DNA of 64,000 nucleotides from PLanc-01 sp034678485 (GTDB lineage Bacteria > Planctomycetota > Phycisphaerae > Sedimentisphaerales > Anaerobacaceae): assembly GCA_034678485.1 (NCBI GenBank), contig JAXDBU010000078.1, positions 38,489 through 102,488 of the forward strand. The letters run 5' to 3'. Made by a program: the position numbers and the translations under genes. The notes below the pieces were generated by a model. It was given only the letters and a program-made list of their open reading frames with translations, searched no databases and had not been told where the DNA came from. Below, piece after piece: positions 8,424 to 17,895 of this stretch. Position 1 is the stretch's first letter; each line of letters begins with the position of its first letter.

Positions 8424-9719
8424 TCACCGTCGCGCGATGCGCTCACAGACGCTGACCAGTTCATTCGCCGTTTGGGCAATATCGAATGCCTTGAGCACCC
8501 CGGCCCGTCCCTCGGCGCCGAGCTTGCGGGCGGACGCAGAATCCTGCAGTAGCGATGCCAGAACCTCGGCGAGCCGCTCGGCGGTATTGGGCTCGTACAG
8601 GACGCCACCGCCCGTCATGGCGAGCGTCTCCGGGAAACAGCCGATCGCCGGCTCGACGACCGGCACCCCCATCGCCAGCGCCTCCAGCACGTAGAGTCCC
8701 AAGGCCACCGGGCGGACCTCCGGAACCGACAACACGGAAAGACTCCGCAGGAACTGGAGTTTCGCATCGGGCTCGAACGCATCCAGGAACTCGACGTCGC
8801 GGAGAATGCCCGCTACGCTCAACTTGTCCCGCAACCGGGAGAGAAAGGGCTCATCGCTGGCGTTCTTGCCGCCGGAGATGCGAAGCTTCGCGAACTTCAG
8901 CCGCTCGTTCTTCTTCAGAAGGATGAAGGCATCGACCAGTTTCTCCAACCCTCGATCCGCACACATTCGCGAGAGAAAGCCTATCGTCGGCGTCGCAGCA
9001 CGATTCTCATCCGGCCTGTACACACCCGGATCGATCCCCATATGAACCACTTGCATCCGATCGGACTCCACGTTCAGACGCTGGCGCATGGTCTCGCCGT
9101 AGTACTTGCTGACCGCCAGGAACGCATCAAGATCCTGCGACCGCTTACGGACGACCGCCCACGCTCGCTCGGCATAGGGGCAACTCAGGCCGTCGAGGAA
9201 TCCGTCTTCGTCCTGCAGGAGAGAGACGACCGGGACACTCAGGCGTTCCTTGATCCGACGGGTCATGCCGACCAGCAAGACGTTGGACAGGCACACGATG
9301 TCGGGTTTCTCTCGCTCCGTCGCAAGCCAGTCCACAAAACGGTCCAGTTCCTTCACCTGTCGGCCCTGCTCGCCCTGGAGCATGGAAATCGTCGTCTCGC
9401 CCAGGTCGCGAGCGCTGGTCATTCCCGTCTTGCGACCCGCCCACTCGAGCAACCTGCGGGAATCGAGCCATCGGTCGATCCATCGCGGCGTCTTGCGGAA
9501 CAGCGAGAGCTTCTGCTGGAGATAGACGTTCACCCCGCCAAAAAAGATCGGCGCGTTGCTGACCGGCTCGAGCTTGTCCGCCTGCAACGGCAGGTACAGG
9601 GGCACCATCAGGACATCATGTCCCAGCTTGCGGAGGGCCTTCACCAGCGCCGCATCGCGGAGACAGTTCTCACAATAGAAGTTGTCGCCCGAACCAGGGC
9701 AGATCTGGATGATCTTCAT
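8424..9719 (-). CDS. GT4-family glycosyltransferase
   Basis: 431 residues with a GT-B fold. The N-terminal half begins MKIIQICPGSGDNFYCENC, with a Gly loop and a typical sugar-acceptor Rossmann domain. The C-terminal half carries GFLSRMCADRGLEKLVDAF and the donor-binding stretch EALAMGVPVVEPAIGCFPE, in which the conserved E-x7-E spacing of GT4 is present. It should transfer a nucleotide-activated sugar to an unknown acceptor in the cytoplasm. It lies 17 nt upstream of the ATPase gene and overlaps the preceding propeller gene by 4 nt, so a glycosylated product may be handled by the adjacent transporter. Confidence 0.87.
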   Translation of the reverse strand: MKIIQICPGSGDNFYCENCLRDAALVKALRKLGHDVLMVPLYLPLQADKLEPVSNAPIFFGGVNVYLQQKLSLFRKTPRWIDRWLDSRRLLEWAGRKTGMTSARDLGETTISMLQGEQGRQVKELDRFVDWLATEREKPDIVCLSNVLLVGMTRRIKERLSVPVVSLLQDEDGFLDGLSCPYAERAWAVVRKRSQDLDAFLAVSKYYGETMRQRLNVESDRMQVVHMGIDPGVYRPDENRAATPTIGFLSRMCADRGLEKLVDAFILLKKNERLKFAKLRISGGKNASDEPFLSRLRDKLSVAGILRDVEFLDAFEPDAKLQFLRSLSVLSVPEVRPVALGLYVLEALAMGVPVVEPAIGCFPETLAMTGGGVLYEPNTAERLAEVLASLLQDSASARKLGAEGRAGVLKAFDIAQTANELVSVCERIARR

Positions 9720-10945
9720 GGCGTCTGCCCCCCATCCGCCTGCTTCGGACCGAAGGCATAGACGTACCCATCATCGCACCCGACGACCGCCAGGCCGCCC
9801 GCAACCGCAGGCGAGGACGTCACAGGCTGACCCAGTTCATACGACCACAGTTGCCTGCCGTCCGCCAGCGTCAGCAGGTAGAGCCGACCATCGTCGCTGC
9901 CGACAACGACCTTGTCGCCGCAGATCACGGGCGAGCTGTTCACCTCGCCCAGCGTCTTGAACGCCCAGACCCGCCGGCCGTTGTCCCGGCGGACGCAGTG
10001 GACGTACTCATCCCGCCCGCCGAAGACTACAAGCTGCTCGGTCACCGCAGGCGAGGAGAAGAACGCCGCATCGCTTTGCTCATACCGCCAGACGATCTTG
10101 CTGTCCGCGACGTCGGCCCGGAGGAAGACATTCTCGTGGTTGCCAACGAAGACCTGCCCATCTACGAACGCAGCGGATGCAGCGATATAGGAGCCGCCGT
10201 CGATCTGGGCAACTCTCGTCCCATCCAACAGCGACACGACGTGGATCATCGCATCGCAGCCCCCGAAGACGCACTTGTCCTGGTCTACCGCAGGCGAGCC
10301 GTTGACGTAGTTGTCCGTCTCGTAGGTCCAGACCACCTTGCCGCTCTCGGCGTCCACGCAGTGGAGTCGGTTGTCGTAGCTGCCGACCACGATCCAGGTC
10401 TTCTGCCCATCGGGCGAACGGGTCCAGTTCGGAGAGCCCAGGATCTGGCCGTCCGTCTCGTATTCCCAGAGCAATTCGCCCGTCCCGGCATCCAGCGAAT
10501 AGAGAAAGTTGTCCGAGGACCCCACGAACACTCGCCCGTTCAGCACGCAGGGGGACGATTCAACCGCATCGTCGGCCTCATACGACCAGAGCGTCTCGCC
10601 CGTCCGCAAATCGAGTGCATAGACACGATGGTCGCTGGAACCGATGAACACGCGGCCCCCTTCGATGGCGGCGGACGATTTCACCTCGGCCTGCGTCTTG
10701 TACTTCCATAGGAGGGTCAGCGAATCGGCCAGCGTCCCTTGGGCCCGACCCAGGAGACCCTGGCCGCCGTGGAACATCGGCCATGTCCCGTCGAACCGCG
10801 GCGGTGCAGGACTCTGTCTTGCGCCGGAACCGGGGATCTGTGCAGTCGTTGCGCGTCCCGGCCCGATCCCGCCTCGCCGGACGAAGAAGGCGACGAGGAC
10901 CGTTGCAAGGACCACGCCAAAGAAAATCCAGATTGTAGCCCGCAT
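9716..10945 (-). CDS. Membrane-anchored PQQ-like beta-propeller protein (BamB-like)
   Basis: About 409 residues from ATG 10945 (earlier ATGs at 10954 and 10981 are possible). An N-terminal anchor WIFFGVVLATVLVAFF is followed by a Pro-rich linker, WPMFHGG, and at least eight regular blades of the form GRVFIGSSDHRVYALDLRTG / LWSYEADDAVESSP. The regular SDxxxYxLDxxTGxxLW repeats are diagnostic for the PQQ-like (BamB/YncE-type) propeller. First gene of the operon with the glycosyltransferase and ABC transporter. Likely an extracytoplasmic scaffold; no enzyme residues seen. Confidence 0.83.
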   Translation of the reverse strand: MRATIWIFFGVVLATVLVAFFVRRGGIGPGRATTAQIPGSGARQSPAPPRFDGTWPMFHGGQGLLGRAQGTLADSLTLLWKYKTQAEVKSSAAIEGGRVFIGSSDHRVYALDLRTGETLWSYEADDAVESSPCVLNGRVFVGSSDNFLYSLDAGTGELLWEYETDGQILGSPNWTRSPDGQKTWIVVGSYDNRLHCVDAESGKVVWTYETDNYVNGSPAVDQDKCVFGGCDAMIHVVSLLDGTRVAQIDGGSYIAASAAFVDGQVFVGNHENVFLRADVADSKIVWRYEQSDAAFFSSPAVTEQLVVFGGRDEYVHCVRRDNGRRVWAFKTLGEVNSSPVICGDKVVVGSDDGRLYLLTLADGRQLWSYELGQPVTSSPAVAGGLAVVGCDDGYVYAFGPKQADGGQTP

Positions 10946-11136
10946 AGACCCCATCGACACCCGGTGAATGTCGCAATCCATCGATAGCAGAATCTCGTAC
11001 GACTATGCACCCTACGGCGCGGGCTCTATGATAGTTCACCGATAGGCGTGATGCAACCGGCTTGGCAGGCAAGACGATGGGGGATACGGAACCTGGGCAC
11101 GCAACCGACACAAGACTGCCGTCGACGCAGAGAACG

Positions 11137-11979
11137 TTACAGTTCCAGGTCGATCATCGCAATCCGCGGGCCGAACTGGGCCTGGGGCCCGGACTGGAAG
11201 ACCTCGACCCGGGTGGGAACCAGGACTTCACGGCCTGGGACTCGGGAGTAGTCATAGCCGCGAACAAGGAGGAAGCTCCTCGCGACCGGATTGCCCAGCC
11301 AGACCACGTCCACGAAAGAACTGTCCCCATTCTGGAAATACGTGCCCTGCGTCCAGGCTCGCTCGACGAGCGTGACTTGTTTCTTCTCGTCTCCTTTCTT
11401 TTCGGAGGCGACCTCTCGCGGCTGATACCTGGCGTCGATGGGTTGGTACCACTGGCCCGCAAGCTGCACGGATTCGGACCTGCGGGTCAGGGTGACACCG
11501 CTCTCGAGCATGCGAGCCGGCGCCGTCACGATCTGGAGGACCGCTTCGCTGTATGCATGATAGGATCCCTTCAGGGGCGAGACATCCAGATCCTCATCGC
11601 CCTTGAACGAATACCCGCCCCGGACTACTTGCCAGGAGAATCGGGCGAACGGCTCGCCTGCCGTCACCTGGATCGCATCCGACCAGGGATACAGCGCAAA
11701 GTCATGCTGGGTCAGGTACAGACCGCCGTCCGTCCGGTCGGCCGCAACGATCGCGCTGAAACGGAGCTTCCTGCACTGCGCCCACGCAGGCAGCCCGCCC
11801 ACAGCATCAATTGACGCGACAATGAACGGCCGCGGGATCGGCAGCGAATCGGCATCCGGACCTGCGGCCAGCAGGTTCGGATCACGCGAGGGATCCTGAG
11901 AAACCTGCCGGCCGCAGCCGGTGAGAATCAAACCGATCGACACCATCAGGACGACACTGCGAATCACCCTCGCAACCAT
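11137..11979 (-). CDS. Lipoprotein of unknown function coupled to pyruvate:ferredoxin oxidoreductase
   Basis: 280 residues with a lipoprotein signal (VVLMVSIGLILTGC, lipobox LTGC at 19-22). The mature part is soluble and beta-rich with no motif I can name. The ATG begins 1 nt after the stop of the oxidoreductase gene and its SD (AGGA) lies inside that gene's end, so translation is coupled. Why a lipoprotein is coupled to a cytoplasmic fermentation enzyme is unclear. Resembles in outline the outer-membrane lipoprotein-sorting-like proteins, but I cannot confirm this. Confidence 0.72.
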   Translation of the reverse strand: MVARVIRSVVLMVSIGLILTGCGRQVSQDPSRDPNLLAAGPDADSLPIPRPFIVASIDAVGGLPAWAQCRKLRFSAIVAADRTDGGLYLTQHDFALYPWSDAIQVTAGEPFARFSWQVVRGGYSFKGDEDLDVSPLKGSYHAYSEAVLQIVTAPARMLESGVTLTRRSESVQLAGQWYQPIDARYQPREVASEKKGDEKKQVTLVERAWTQGTYFQNGDSSFVDVVWLGNPVARSFLLVRGYDYSRVPGREVLVPTRVEVFQSGPQAQFGPRIAMIDLEL

Positions 11980-11980
11980 G

Positions 11981-14900
11981 TCATTTTCCTACTGTTTGTT
12001 TCTCGGGTTCCGGATCAGAGTCGGCGGTTCCCTGCCCACTTTGTCCGCACTTGATCTTCGCGAGCTGTTCCATCAGCGCGTATCGATCCACCGCGTCCTT
12101 GTTGGCCAGCTTCATCAGCTCGGCAGCCACATCCGGCTTCGACTGCTTCAACGAGCGGTACCGGTCCTCGCCGTAGGCGTAGTCCTCGAATGCCATGGTC
12201 GGCGGCTTGGAATCGAGCTGCAACGGATTCTGTCCCTGCTCCTTCAATCTCGGGTCGAATCGGTACAGCGGCCAGTGACCCGATGCGACGGCCCGTTTCT
12301 GCTCTTCGTAACCGTTCGTCAGATTGAAGCCGTGAGCGATGCAGTGGGAGTAGGCGATGATCAGCGACGGGCCCGGATAGGCCTCCGCCTCGGAGAAGGC
12401 CTTCACCGTCTGCGGGGCGTTGGCGCCGATCGACACCTTGGCCACGTAGATGTTGCCGTAGGTCATCGCGAGCAAGCCCATGTCCTTCTTGGGGGCGGGC
12501 TTGCCGCCGGCGGCGAATTTCGCCACTGCGGCGCGGGGCGTCGATTTCGACATCTGGCCTCCGGTGTTGGAGTACACTTCCGTGTCCAGGACGAGAATGT
12601 TGATGTCCTTGCCGCTGGCCAGGACGTGGTCGAGACCGCCGTAACCGATGTCGTACGCCCAGCCATCGCCGCCAACCGCCCAGACGCTCTTGCGAACCAG
12701 GTAGTCGGCCACCGTGAGCAGTTGCTTGCACGCGGGACAATCGCACTTGGCGCACTGGGTCTTGAGCTGCGCCACGCGGGCTCGCTGGGCCTCGATCGCA
12801 CTCTGCTCCGGATCGTTGGCCAGCGTCGCGGAACGGATCTCTGCGACCAGCTCCTTGTCGAGGCAATCCTTGGCCTTGTCCAACAGAGTCAACGCGATCA
12901 GCCGGAACTGATCGACGGTGAGTCTCATGCCCATCGCGAACTCCGCGTTGTCCTCGAAGAGGCTGTTGGCCCAGGTCGGGCCGCGGCCGTCCGCCCGTTT
13001 CGTGTACGGCGTCGTCGGCTGGTTGCCGCCGTAGATCGACGAGCAGCCGGTGGCGTTGCCGATATAGGCCCGGTCGCCGAACAACTGCGAAAGCAGCTTG
13101 ACGTACGGGGTCTCGCCGCACCCGGCGCAGGCGCCGGAGTACTCGAAGAGCGGCTGAATCAACTGGCTGCCCTTCACCGAGTTGGCCTTGAACAACGAGG
13201 GGTCCGTGTTCGGCAGCGACAGGAAGAAGCTGTAGTTCTTCCGCTCGCGGTCCCGCAGCGGCTCCTGCAGTTCCATATTGATCGCCTTGCGACCGGTGGG
13301 CTGCTTGTTCGCGTCGCGCTCGGCGCCGGGGCAGGTCGTCACGCAGGCGCCGCAGCCGGTGCAATCCTCGGGGGCCACCTGCACGGTGAACTTGAGCCCC
13401 TTGAATTCCTTGCCTTTGGCGTCGATGCTCTTGAACGACTCCGGCGCGCCGGCGAGGTTCTTCGCATCGTAGGCTTTGATGCGAATCGCAGCGTGCGGGC
13501 AGACGAACGAGCACATGCCGCACTGGAGGCACAATTCCGGCTGCCAGATCGGGACGTTCACCGCGATATTCCGCTTCTCGAACTGCGTCGTGCCCGTCGG
13601 GAACCGGCCATCGACCGGCATCTTGCTGACTGGCAGCGAATCGCCACGCATGGCCATGATCTCCGCGGTGACCGTCTGCACGAACTCGGGGGCCTCGGCG
13701 GGCACGGCCGGCGGCATCTTGACATTGCTCGTGACCTTGGCCGGCACCTTCACCTCGTGCATCCGGTCGATGGCGCCGTCCACGGCAGCGTAGTTCAACT
13801 GGACGACCTTCTCGCCCTTCTTGCTGTAGGACGTCTTGATCGCGTCCTTGATCGCCTTGACCGCAGCCTCGATCGGAATGATGTTGCTGATCTTGAAGAA
13901 CGCGGTCTGCATGATCACGTTGATGCGGGCGCCGAGCCCAAGCTCCTGGGCCAGCGAGATCGCGTCGATCACGTAGAACTTCAACTGCTTGTCCACGATC
14001 TGCTTCTGCACTTCCTGCGGCAGCGTGTCCCACACCTTGTCGGCCGGGTGTGAGGTCGTCAGCAGGAACGTCCCGCCCTTGCGGGCCGAGGAGAGCATAT
14101 CGTACTTCTCGAGGAAGCTCGGATTGTGGCAGGCGATGAAGTCCGCACGGTTGACCAGGTAGGGCTGGCGGATCGCCTTCTTGCCAAACCGCAGGTGCGA
14201 AACCGTCATGGCGCCCGCCTTCTTGGAATCGTACACGAAGTAGGCCTGGGCATAGTTGTCCTGGAGCTGGTCGCCGATGATCTTGATCGAGTTGCGGTTG
14301 GCGCCGACGGTGCCGTCGGAGCCAAGACCGTAGAACATGGCGGCATACTGGCCCGGCGTGGGAACCTCGAACGAATCGCCCACCGGCAGGCTCGTGTTCG
14401 TCACATCGTCGATAATGCCGACCGTGAAGTTCCTCTTGGGCTTGGCGGCGTCAAGGTTGCCGAAGACGGCCTTCACCATCGCGGGCGTGAACTCCTTCGA
14501 GCCCAGGCCGTAGCGGCCGCCGACCACCATCGGGTACTTGTCGAATGGAGCGATCCCGTCGGCCATCGCCTCGCCGATCGACGTGCGAACGTCCAGGTAC
14601 ATCGGCTCGCCCAACGCGCTGGGGTCCTTCGTACGATCCAGTACTGCGATCTTCTTGACGGTCTTGGGCAGTACCGCCATGAAGTGCTTCGTGCTGAACG
14701 GCCGGTACAGGCGGACCTTTATGACGCCGACCTTCTGGCCCTGCGAGTTGAGGTACTCGACAGTCTCGTGGGTCGTGTCCGCGCCGCTGCCCATGATGAC
14801 GATCACCTTTTCGGCGTCAGGGGCGCCGACGTAATCGAACAGCTTGTACTGGCGACCGACGATCTTGGCGAACTTGTCCATCGTGTCCTGCATGATCTTC

Positions 14901-15619
14901 GGCACGGCCAGATAAAACTTGTTCACCGTCTCGCGACCCTGGAAGTAGACGTCGGGGTTCTGCGCGGTGCCGCCCATGACCGGCCGGTCCGGCGTCAGAG
15001 CACGGGCCTTATGCTGGGCCACCAGGGCATCGTCGATCATCGCCCGCATATCGTCGTAGGTCAGCTCCTCGACCTTCTGCTCCTCGTGGCTCGTCCGGAA
15101 CCCGTCGAAGAAGTGCAGGAACGGAATGCGGGAGGCCAGTGTCGCCTGCTGCGAGATCAACGCGAAATCCATGACTTCCTGCACACTGGACGAGCACAGC
15201 ATTCCGAAACCCGTCTCCCGGCAGGCCATGACGTCGGCATGGTCGCCGAAGATCGACAGGCCCTGGGCGGCCAGCGAACGCGCGGTGATGTGAAAAACCG
15301 TGGGCAACAGCTCGCCCGCGATCTTGTACATGTTCGGAATCATCAGCAGCAGGCCCTGCGAGGCGGTGAACGTCGTCGTCAGCGCGCCGGCTGCGAGCGC
15401 TCCATGTACGGCCCCGGCCGCACCGCCTTCCGACTGCATCTCGGTGACCGACGGAATGGTGCCCCAGATGTTGGGCAGACCCTTGGCTGTTTTCGCATCG
15501 GCAATCTCACCCATCGGCGAGCTCGGCGTGATCGGATAGATCGCAATTACTTCGTTCGTTGCGTGCGCAACGTGCGCTGCCGCGTTGTTTCCATCAATCG
15601 TCACCATCTTACGCTTCAT
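11981..15619 (-). CDS. nifJ: Pyruvate:ferredoxin (flavodoxin) oxidoreductase, single-chain
   Basis: 1212 residues, the usual length for the homodimeric enzyme, which converts pyruvate plus CoA to acetyl-CoA and CO2 while reducing ferredoxin. Seen in order: substrate/TPP region with YPITPSSPMGE near the N-terminus, the gamma-domain segment, a two-cluster ferredoxin domain (CLQCGMCSFVCPHAAI and CTGCGACVTTCPG), the proximal cluster loop CAGCGETPY, and the TPP-binding block GDGWAYDIGYGGLDHVL with NTGGQMSKSTPRAAVAKF. Start at 15617-15619 chosen over an upstream codon because GGAG lies 5 nt before it. Indicates an anaerobic or fermentative lifestyle. Confidence 0.97.
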   Translation of the reverse strand: MKRKMVTIDGNNAAAHVAHATNEVIAIYPITPSSPMGEIADAKTAKGLPNIWGTIPSVTEMQSEGGAAGAVHGALAAGALTTTFTASQGLLLMIPNMYKIAGELLPTVFHITARSLAAQGLSIFGDHADVMACRETGFGMLCSSSVQEVMDFALISQQATLASRIPFLHFFDGFRTSHEEQKVEELTYDDMRAMIDDALVAQHKARALTPDRPVMGGTAQNPDVYFQGRETVNKFYLAVPKIMQDTMDKFAKIVGRQYKLFDYVGAPDAEKVIVIMGSGADTTHETVEYLNSQGQKVGVIKVRLYRPFSTKHFMAVLPKTVKKIAVLDRTKDPSALGEPMYLDVRTSIGEAMADGIAPFDKYPMVVGGRYGLGSKEFTPAMVKAVFGNLDAAKPKRNFTVGIIDDVTNTSLPVGDSFEVPTPGQYAAMFYGLGSDGTVGANRNSIKIIGDQLQDNYAQAYFVYDSKKAGAMTVSHLRFGKKAIRQPYLVNRADFIACHNPSFLEKYDMLSSARKGGTFLLTTSHPADKVWDTLPQEVQKQIVDKQLKFYVIDAISLAQELGLGARINVIMQTAFFKISNIIPIEAAVKAIKDAIKTSYSKKGEKVVQLNYAAVDGAIDRMHEVKVPAKVTSNVKMPPAVPAEAPEFVQTVTAEIMAMRGDSLPVSKMPVDGRFPTGTTQFEKRNIAVNVPIWQPELCLQCGMCSFVCPHAAIRIKAYDAKNLAGAPESFKSIDAKGKEFKGLKFTVQVAPEDCTGCGACVTTCPGAERDANKQPTGRKAINMELQEPLRDRERKNYSFFLSLPNTDPSLFKANSVKGSQLIQPLFEYSGACAGCGETPYVKLLSQLFGDRAYIGNATGCSSIYGGNQPTTPYTKRADGRGPTWANSLFEDNAEFAMGMRLTVDQFRLIALTLLDKAKDCLDKELVAEIRSATLANDPEQSAIEAQRARVAQLKTQCAKCDCPACKQLLTVADYLVRKSVWAVGGDGWAYDIGYGGLDHVLASGKDINILVLDTEVYSNTGGQMSKSTPRAAVAKFAAGGKPAPKKDMGLLAMTYGNIYVAKVSIGANAPQTVKAFSEAEAYPGPSLIIAYSHCIAHGFNLTNGYEEQKRAVASGHWPLYRFDPRLKEQGQNPLQLDSKPPTMAFEDYAYGEDRYRSLKQSKPDVAAELMKLANKDAVDRYALMEQLAKIKCGQSGQGTADSDPEPEKQTVGK

Positions 15620-15765
15620 AGCTTCTCCATCTTTCGTAAAAGCTGACACAAAAAGAACTTAGCTCAATGGCAATCCATCGCCGCTGGCCTTATGGCACCT
15701 CCTGCGTATACGTCCGGGCCAGAGCAAATCCCCCACAGGTGCGCCCGGCGTACGAAGAACGCTTA

Positions 15766-15794
15766 TTTATACATCCTTCGGCCGGGGCAGGCAA
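15766..15794 (-). promoter_or_regulatory. Sigma70-like promoter of the pyruvate:ferredoxin oxidoreductase gene
   Basis: On the minus strand TTGCCT (15794-15789), 17-nt spacer, TATAAA (15771-15766). Predicted start near 15759 gives a leader of about 140 nt before the nifJ ATG. Confidence 0.6.
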
Positions 15795-15856
15795 CAAAAA
15801 TCACGGCCGACCCGCGGTGGGCAGTGTGACCAGGTTCTCCGATACCCACGGCGGGG

Positions 15857-15978
15857 TTGTCATGCTGAACGAAGTGAAGCATCTGGCAACGAACGCGAAT
15901 GGGATTTGTTCTCTTGCCCGGCCCAGATGCTTCGCTGCCGCTCAGCATGACAGACTTGGGCCTGCACGTTGCCGCTGA
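15857..15978. repeat. MITE-like dispersed repeat, copy A
   Basis: About 122 bp bounded by an inverted repeat: TTGTCATGCTGAACGAAGTG at the left and CGCTCAGCATGACAGACTTG near the right, followed by GGGCCTGCACGTTGCCGCTGA. The same sequence is found inverted at 27230-27352 at roughly 90% identity by eye. It lies in the 414-bp gap between the nifJ gene and the YacP-like gene. No transposase is encoded. Confidence 0.75.
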
Positions 15979-16033
15979 TCGAGTTGCAGCCTGCCACAGA
16001 ATCGGGCCACACCCCATGGTACGTACGAGGCCT

Positions 16034-16513
16034 TCACTCATCCAGGCCGAAGGCCTCCAGCCATTGGTCGGTCTCGCCGTCGGTAAGCCCTTCCCGCTTC
16101 TCTTCGGGCTCCGTCTTCCTGGGCTTTCTCCGGCTCAGCTCCCTCCGCACCCGCTCCCAGAATTCCTCCGCCTTGAGGGCCGCCGCTCTTCTCTCGCCCG
16201 CGGCCTTGCGAAGCCGCCGATCGCTGCTGACCACGGTCAGACGCCGGGGAGAGGTGTCGGCTGTGATCTTCTCCTCGATGACGCTGTCGGCATCGCGATG
16301 AAAACCCGCGAAGTACACCTCCAGGTGGTCGATCGTGTCGAACTGGCTCTTGTCCGACGGGCCGGCCCCGTCGAAGATCACCTGCCCGGTCTCGCCCATC
16401 TGGCCGAAATACTGGCTCAGGACCCGACACAACTCGACCTCGGTCCTGATCTCGCGTTCGCCGAACCCTTCGTGCAGCGCCCACAGCAGGTTGTTTCCGT
16501 CGATAATCACCAT
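16034..16513 (-). CDS. YacP-like NYN-domain protein (putative RNase)
   Basis: 159 residues beginning MVIIDGNNLLWALHEGFG, the DGNN start typical of NYN (Nedd4-BP1/YacP) nucleases of the PIN-like superfamily. Further acidic positions in VIFDGAGPSD, DADSVIEE and VVSSDRRLRKAA fit the metal-binding pocket. YacP/Rae1-like proteins cleave RNA, in Bacillus on the ribosome. Basic C-terminal tail (RRELSRRKPRKTEPEEKREG). Stands alone between gaps; function inferred from family. Confidence 0.82.
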   Translation of the reverse strand: MVIIDGNNLLWALHEGFGEREIRTEVELCRVLSQYFGQMGETGQVIFDGAGPSDKSQFDTIDHLEVYFAGFHRDADSVIEEKITADTSPRRLTVVSSDRRLRKAAGERRAAALKAEEFWERVRRELSRRKPRKTEPEEKREGLTDGETDQWLEAFGLDE

Positions 16514-16641
16514 GGCTTCGGCATCCTTACAACCATCATCGCAGGCCCCTTCCTTGCGATCCAGCCAGGATTCGGGGCCGAAGCCCGATTATGCCGCATG
16601 GGGTCGGTCCAAGCAAGCGTGGAGCCGCCACCGACAAGCAA

Positions 16642-17679
16642 TCAGTTCTTCTTGATGCTGATCTCGTACCGAATTGCCTCCCTGTCGGACCCCCCAGCAG
16701 GCGGGGCCGATTCGAGCACCGCGGTCGGTCCCGTCAGCGAGTACTGGAACGGCCTGTCGTGCAGCGGGTCCGCGGACACGGAGACCTCCGTGATCTCGGC
16801 CAGCGTCTTGGGCAACTGCCCGCCGTGAGTGGCCGCATACGAGCGAATCGCCTCGACGCACTGCAGGATCGCCAAGTCCCTGTCGAGTCTCTTCGCGAGC
16901 ACCCGCGTTCGATCATGGGCCGGTTTCAGTACGTTCTGGTACTGTTGACTGAACAGCCAGCCCCTCACGCCGGAAGAGGCAGCCTTTGTCTCACTCTGAA
17001 TCGCCTTCTCCACGTCCGCAAAGGGTCTTGGCAGACTTCCCAGAGGCAAGCACAAGGTCGGGGCATCCTGCCTCTGCACGAATTCCTCAAGCTCCCTGCA
17101 CGTGATGGCCGCCATCGCGATGCCGACCTGCACCTGGAGGAGCGTGGGAGCCTGGGCGTGCTGCCTGGCCATGCCAGCGCCGGTCTGCAGGGCAAGGATC
17201 GCGCCTTGGTATCCATCCTGGGCAATCTCCAGTCTCGCCCACAGGCGGATGGCGAAGGCAAGCCTGCGATATCCCTCGGTCTCCGGGACCTGCGTCCCCG
17301 GCTTCCACTCGGGCCAGTTGCACTGGCGGCACTTCACCGCCTGAGCCACCGATTTGAGGCTCTCCGTGTACTGTATCAACGCCTGCTCCACCTGATCGAG
17401 CGGCAGTTGGTTGATGGGCATGTTGAGCCATTCCTGGATCTGCTTGTCGCCGGCCTTGTCCGGCAAAGCCTTGACCGCCTTCTCATAGAGCGGGACCGCG
17501 TCGCCGTCGATCATCGCCGGCTCCGGCGGCAGCAGGGAGAGCTCACCCATCTCCGCAGGCGCCTTCTGTGGATACAGGACGAGTTTGACATCGCGTCCCG
17601 CCGCCGGAAGACACAGCACGCTCGATCCCAGAAGCCAGAATGATACGGTCGCCGCCAAGACCCTACGCGACTGAAACAT
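16642..17679 (-). CDS. Secreted protein of unknown function
   Basis: About 345 residues from ATG 17679, preceded by GGAAGAG at good spacing; this start places the signal peptide (RRVLAATVSFWLLGSSVLCLPAAG) at the N-terminus. The mature chain is mostly helical, with a CRQCNWPEW motif near residue 125 and a C-terminal region (YAATHGGQLPKTLAEI) resembling the end of planctomycete secreted proteins in which a short prepilin-like C-terminal fold is common. I do not recognise a family. Two CxxC-like cysteines could bind metal. Confidence 0.65.
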   Translation of the reverse strand: MFQSRRVLAATVSFWLLGSSVLCLPAAGRDVKLVLYPQKAPAEMGELSLLPPEPAMIDGDAVPLYEKAVKALPDKAGDKQIQEWLNMPINQLPLDQVEQALIQYTESLKSVAQAVKCRQCNWPEWKPGTQVPETEGYRRLAFAIRLWARLEIAQDGYQGAILALQTGAGMARQHAQAPTLLQVQVGIAMAAITCRELEEFVQRQDAPTLCLPLGSLPRPFADVEKAIQSETKAASSGVRGWLFSQQYQNVLKPAHDRTRVLAKRLDRDLAILQCVEAIRSYAATHGGQLPKTLAEITEVSVSADPLHDRPFQYSLTGPTAVLESAPPAGGSDREAIRYEISIKKN

Positions 17680-17895
17680 GGCTCTTCCTCCCAAACACGG
17701 TTCCGCTGTCATCGCTCGCCCCCGCCGACTCTGGGGGGCAACTGCACATCCGCTGTATCTCTCAACAGGACGCATCGCTGGCGACGGTAATCACGGAAAC
17801 AGGCGAGAATTGTGGAGAAACTGCCCGTTCCGATCCTGACTGTGCCGGTGAAGGCACGTAAAGAAACGCCTCACGGCGTCACTGCAAACGCGCGA

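Noticed and set aside
1..10945. Possible nitrous-oxide reductase (nos) maturation cluster, because of NosR-like protein plus ABC transporter
   Set aside because: No NosZ, NosD or NosL is present, and the ABC permease is FtsX-type and not NosY-type. Only the NosR-like fold is shared.
11921..14053. 710-codon plus-strand ORF antisense to the pyruvate:ferredoxin oxidoreductase gene
   Set aside because: His/Arg/Val-rich translation with no domain; typical antisense shadow of a high-GC gene whose true frame has clear motifs.
15763..16041. 92-codon minus-strand ORF
   Set aside because: It lies over MITE-like copy A; the peptide is a translation of the dispersed repeat.
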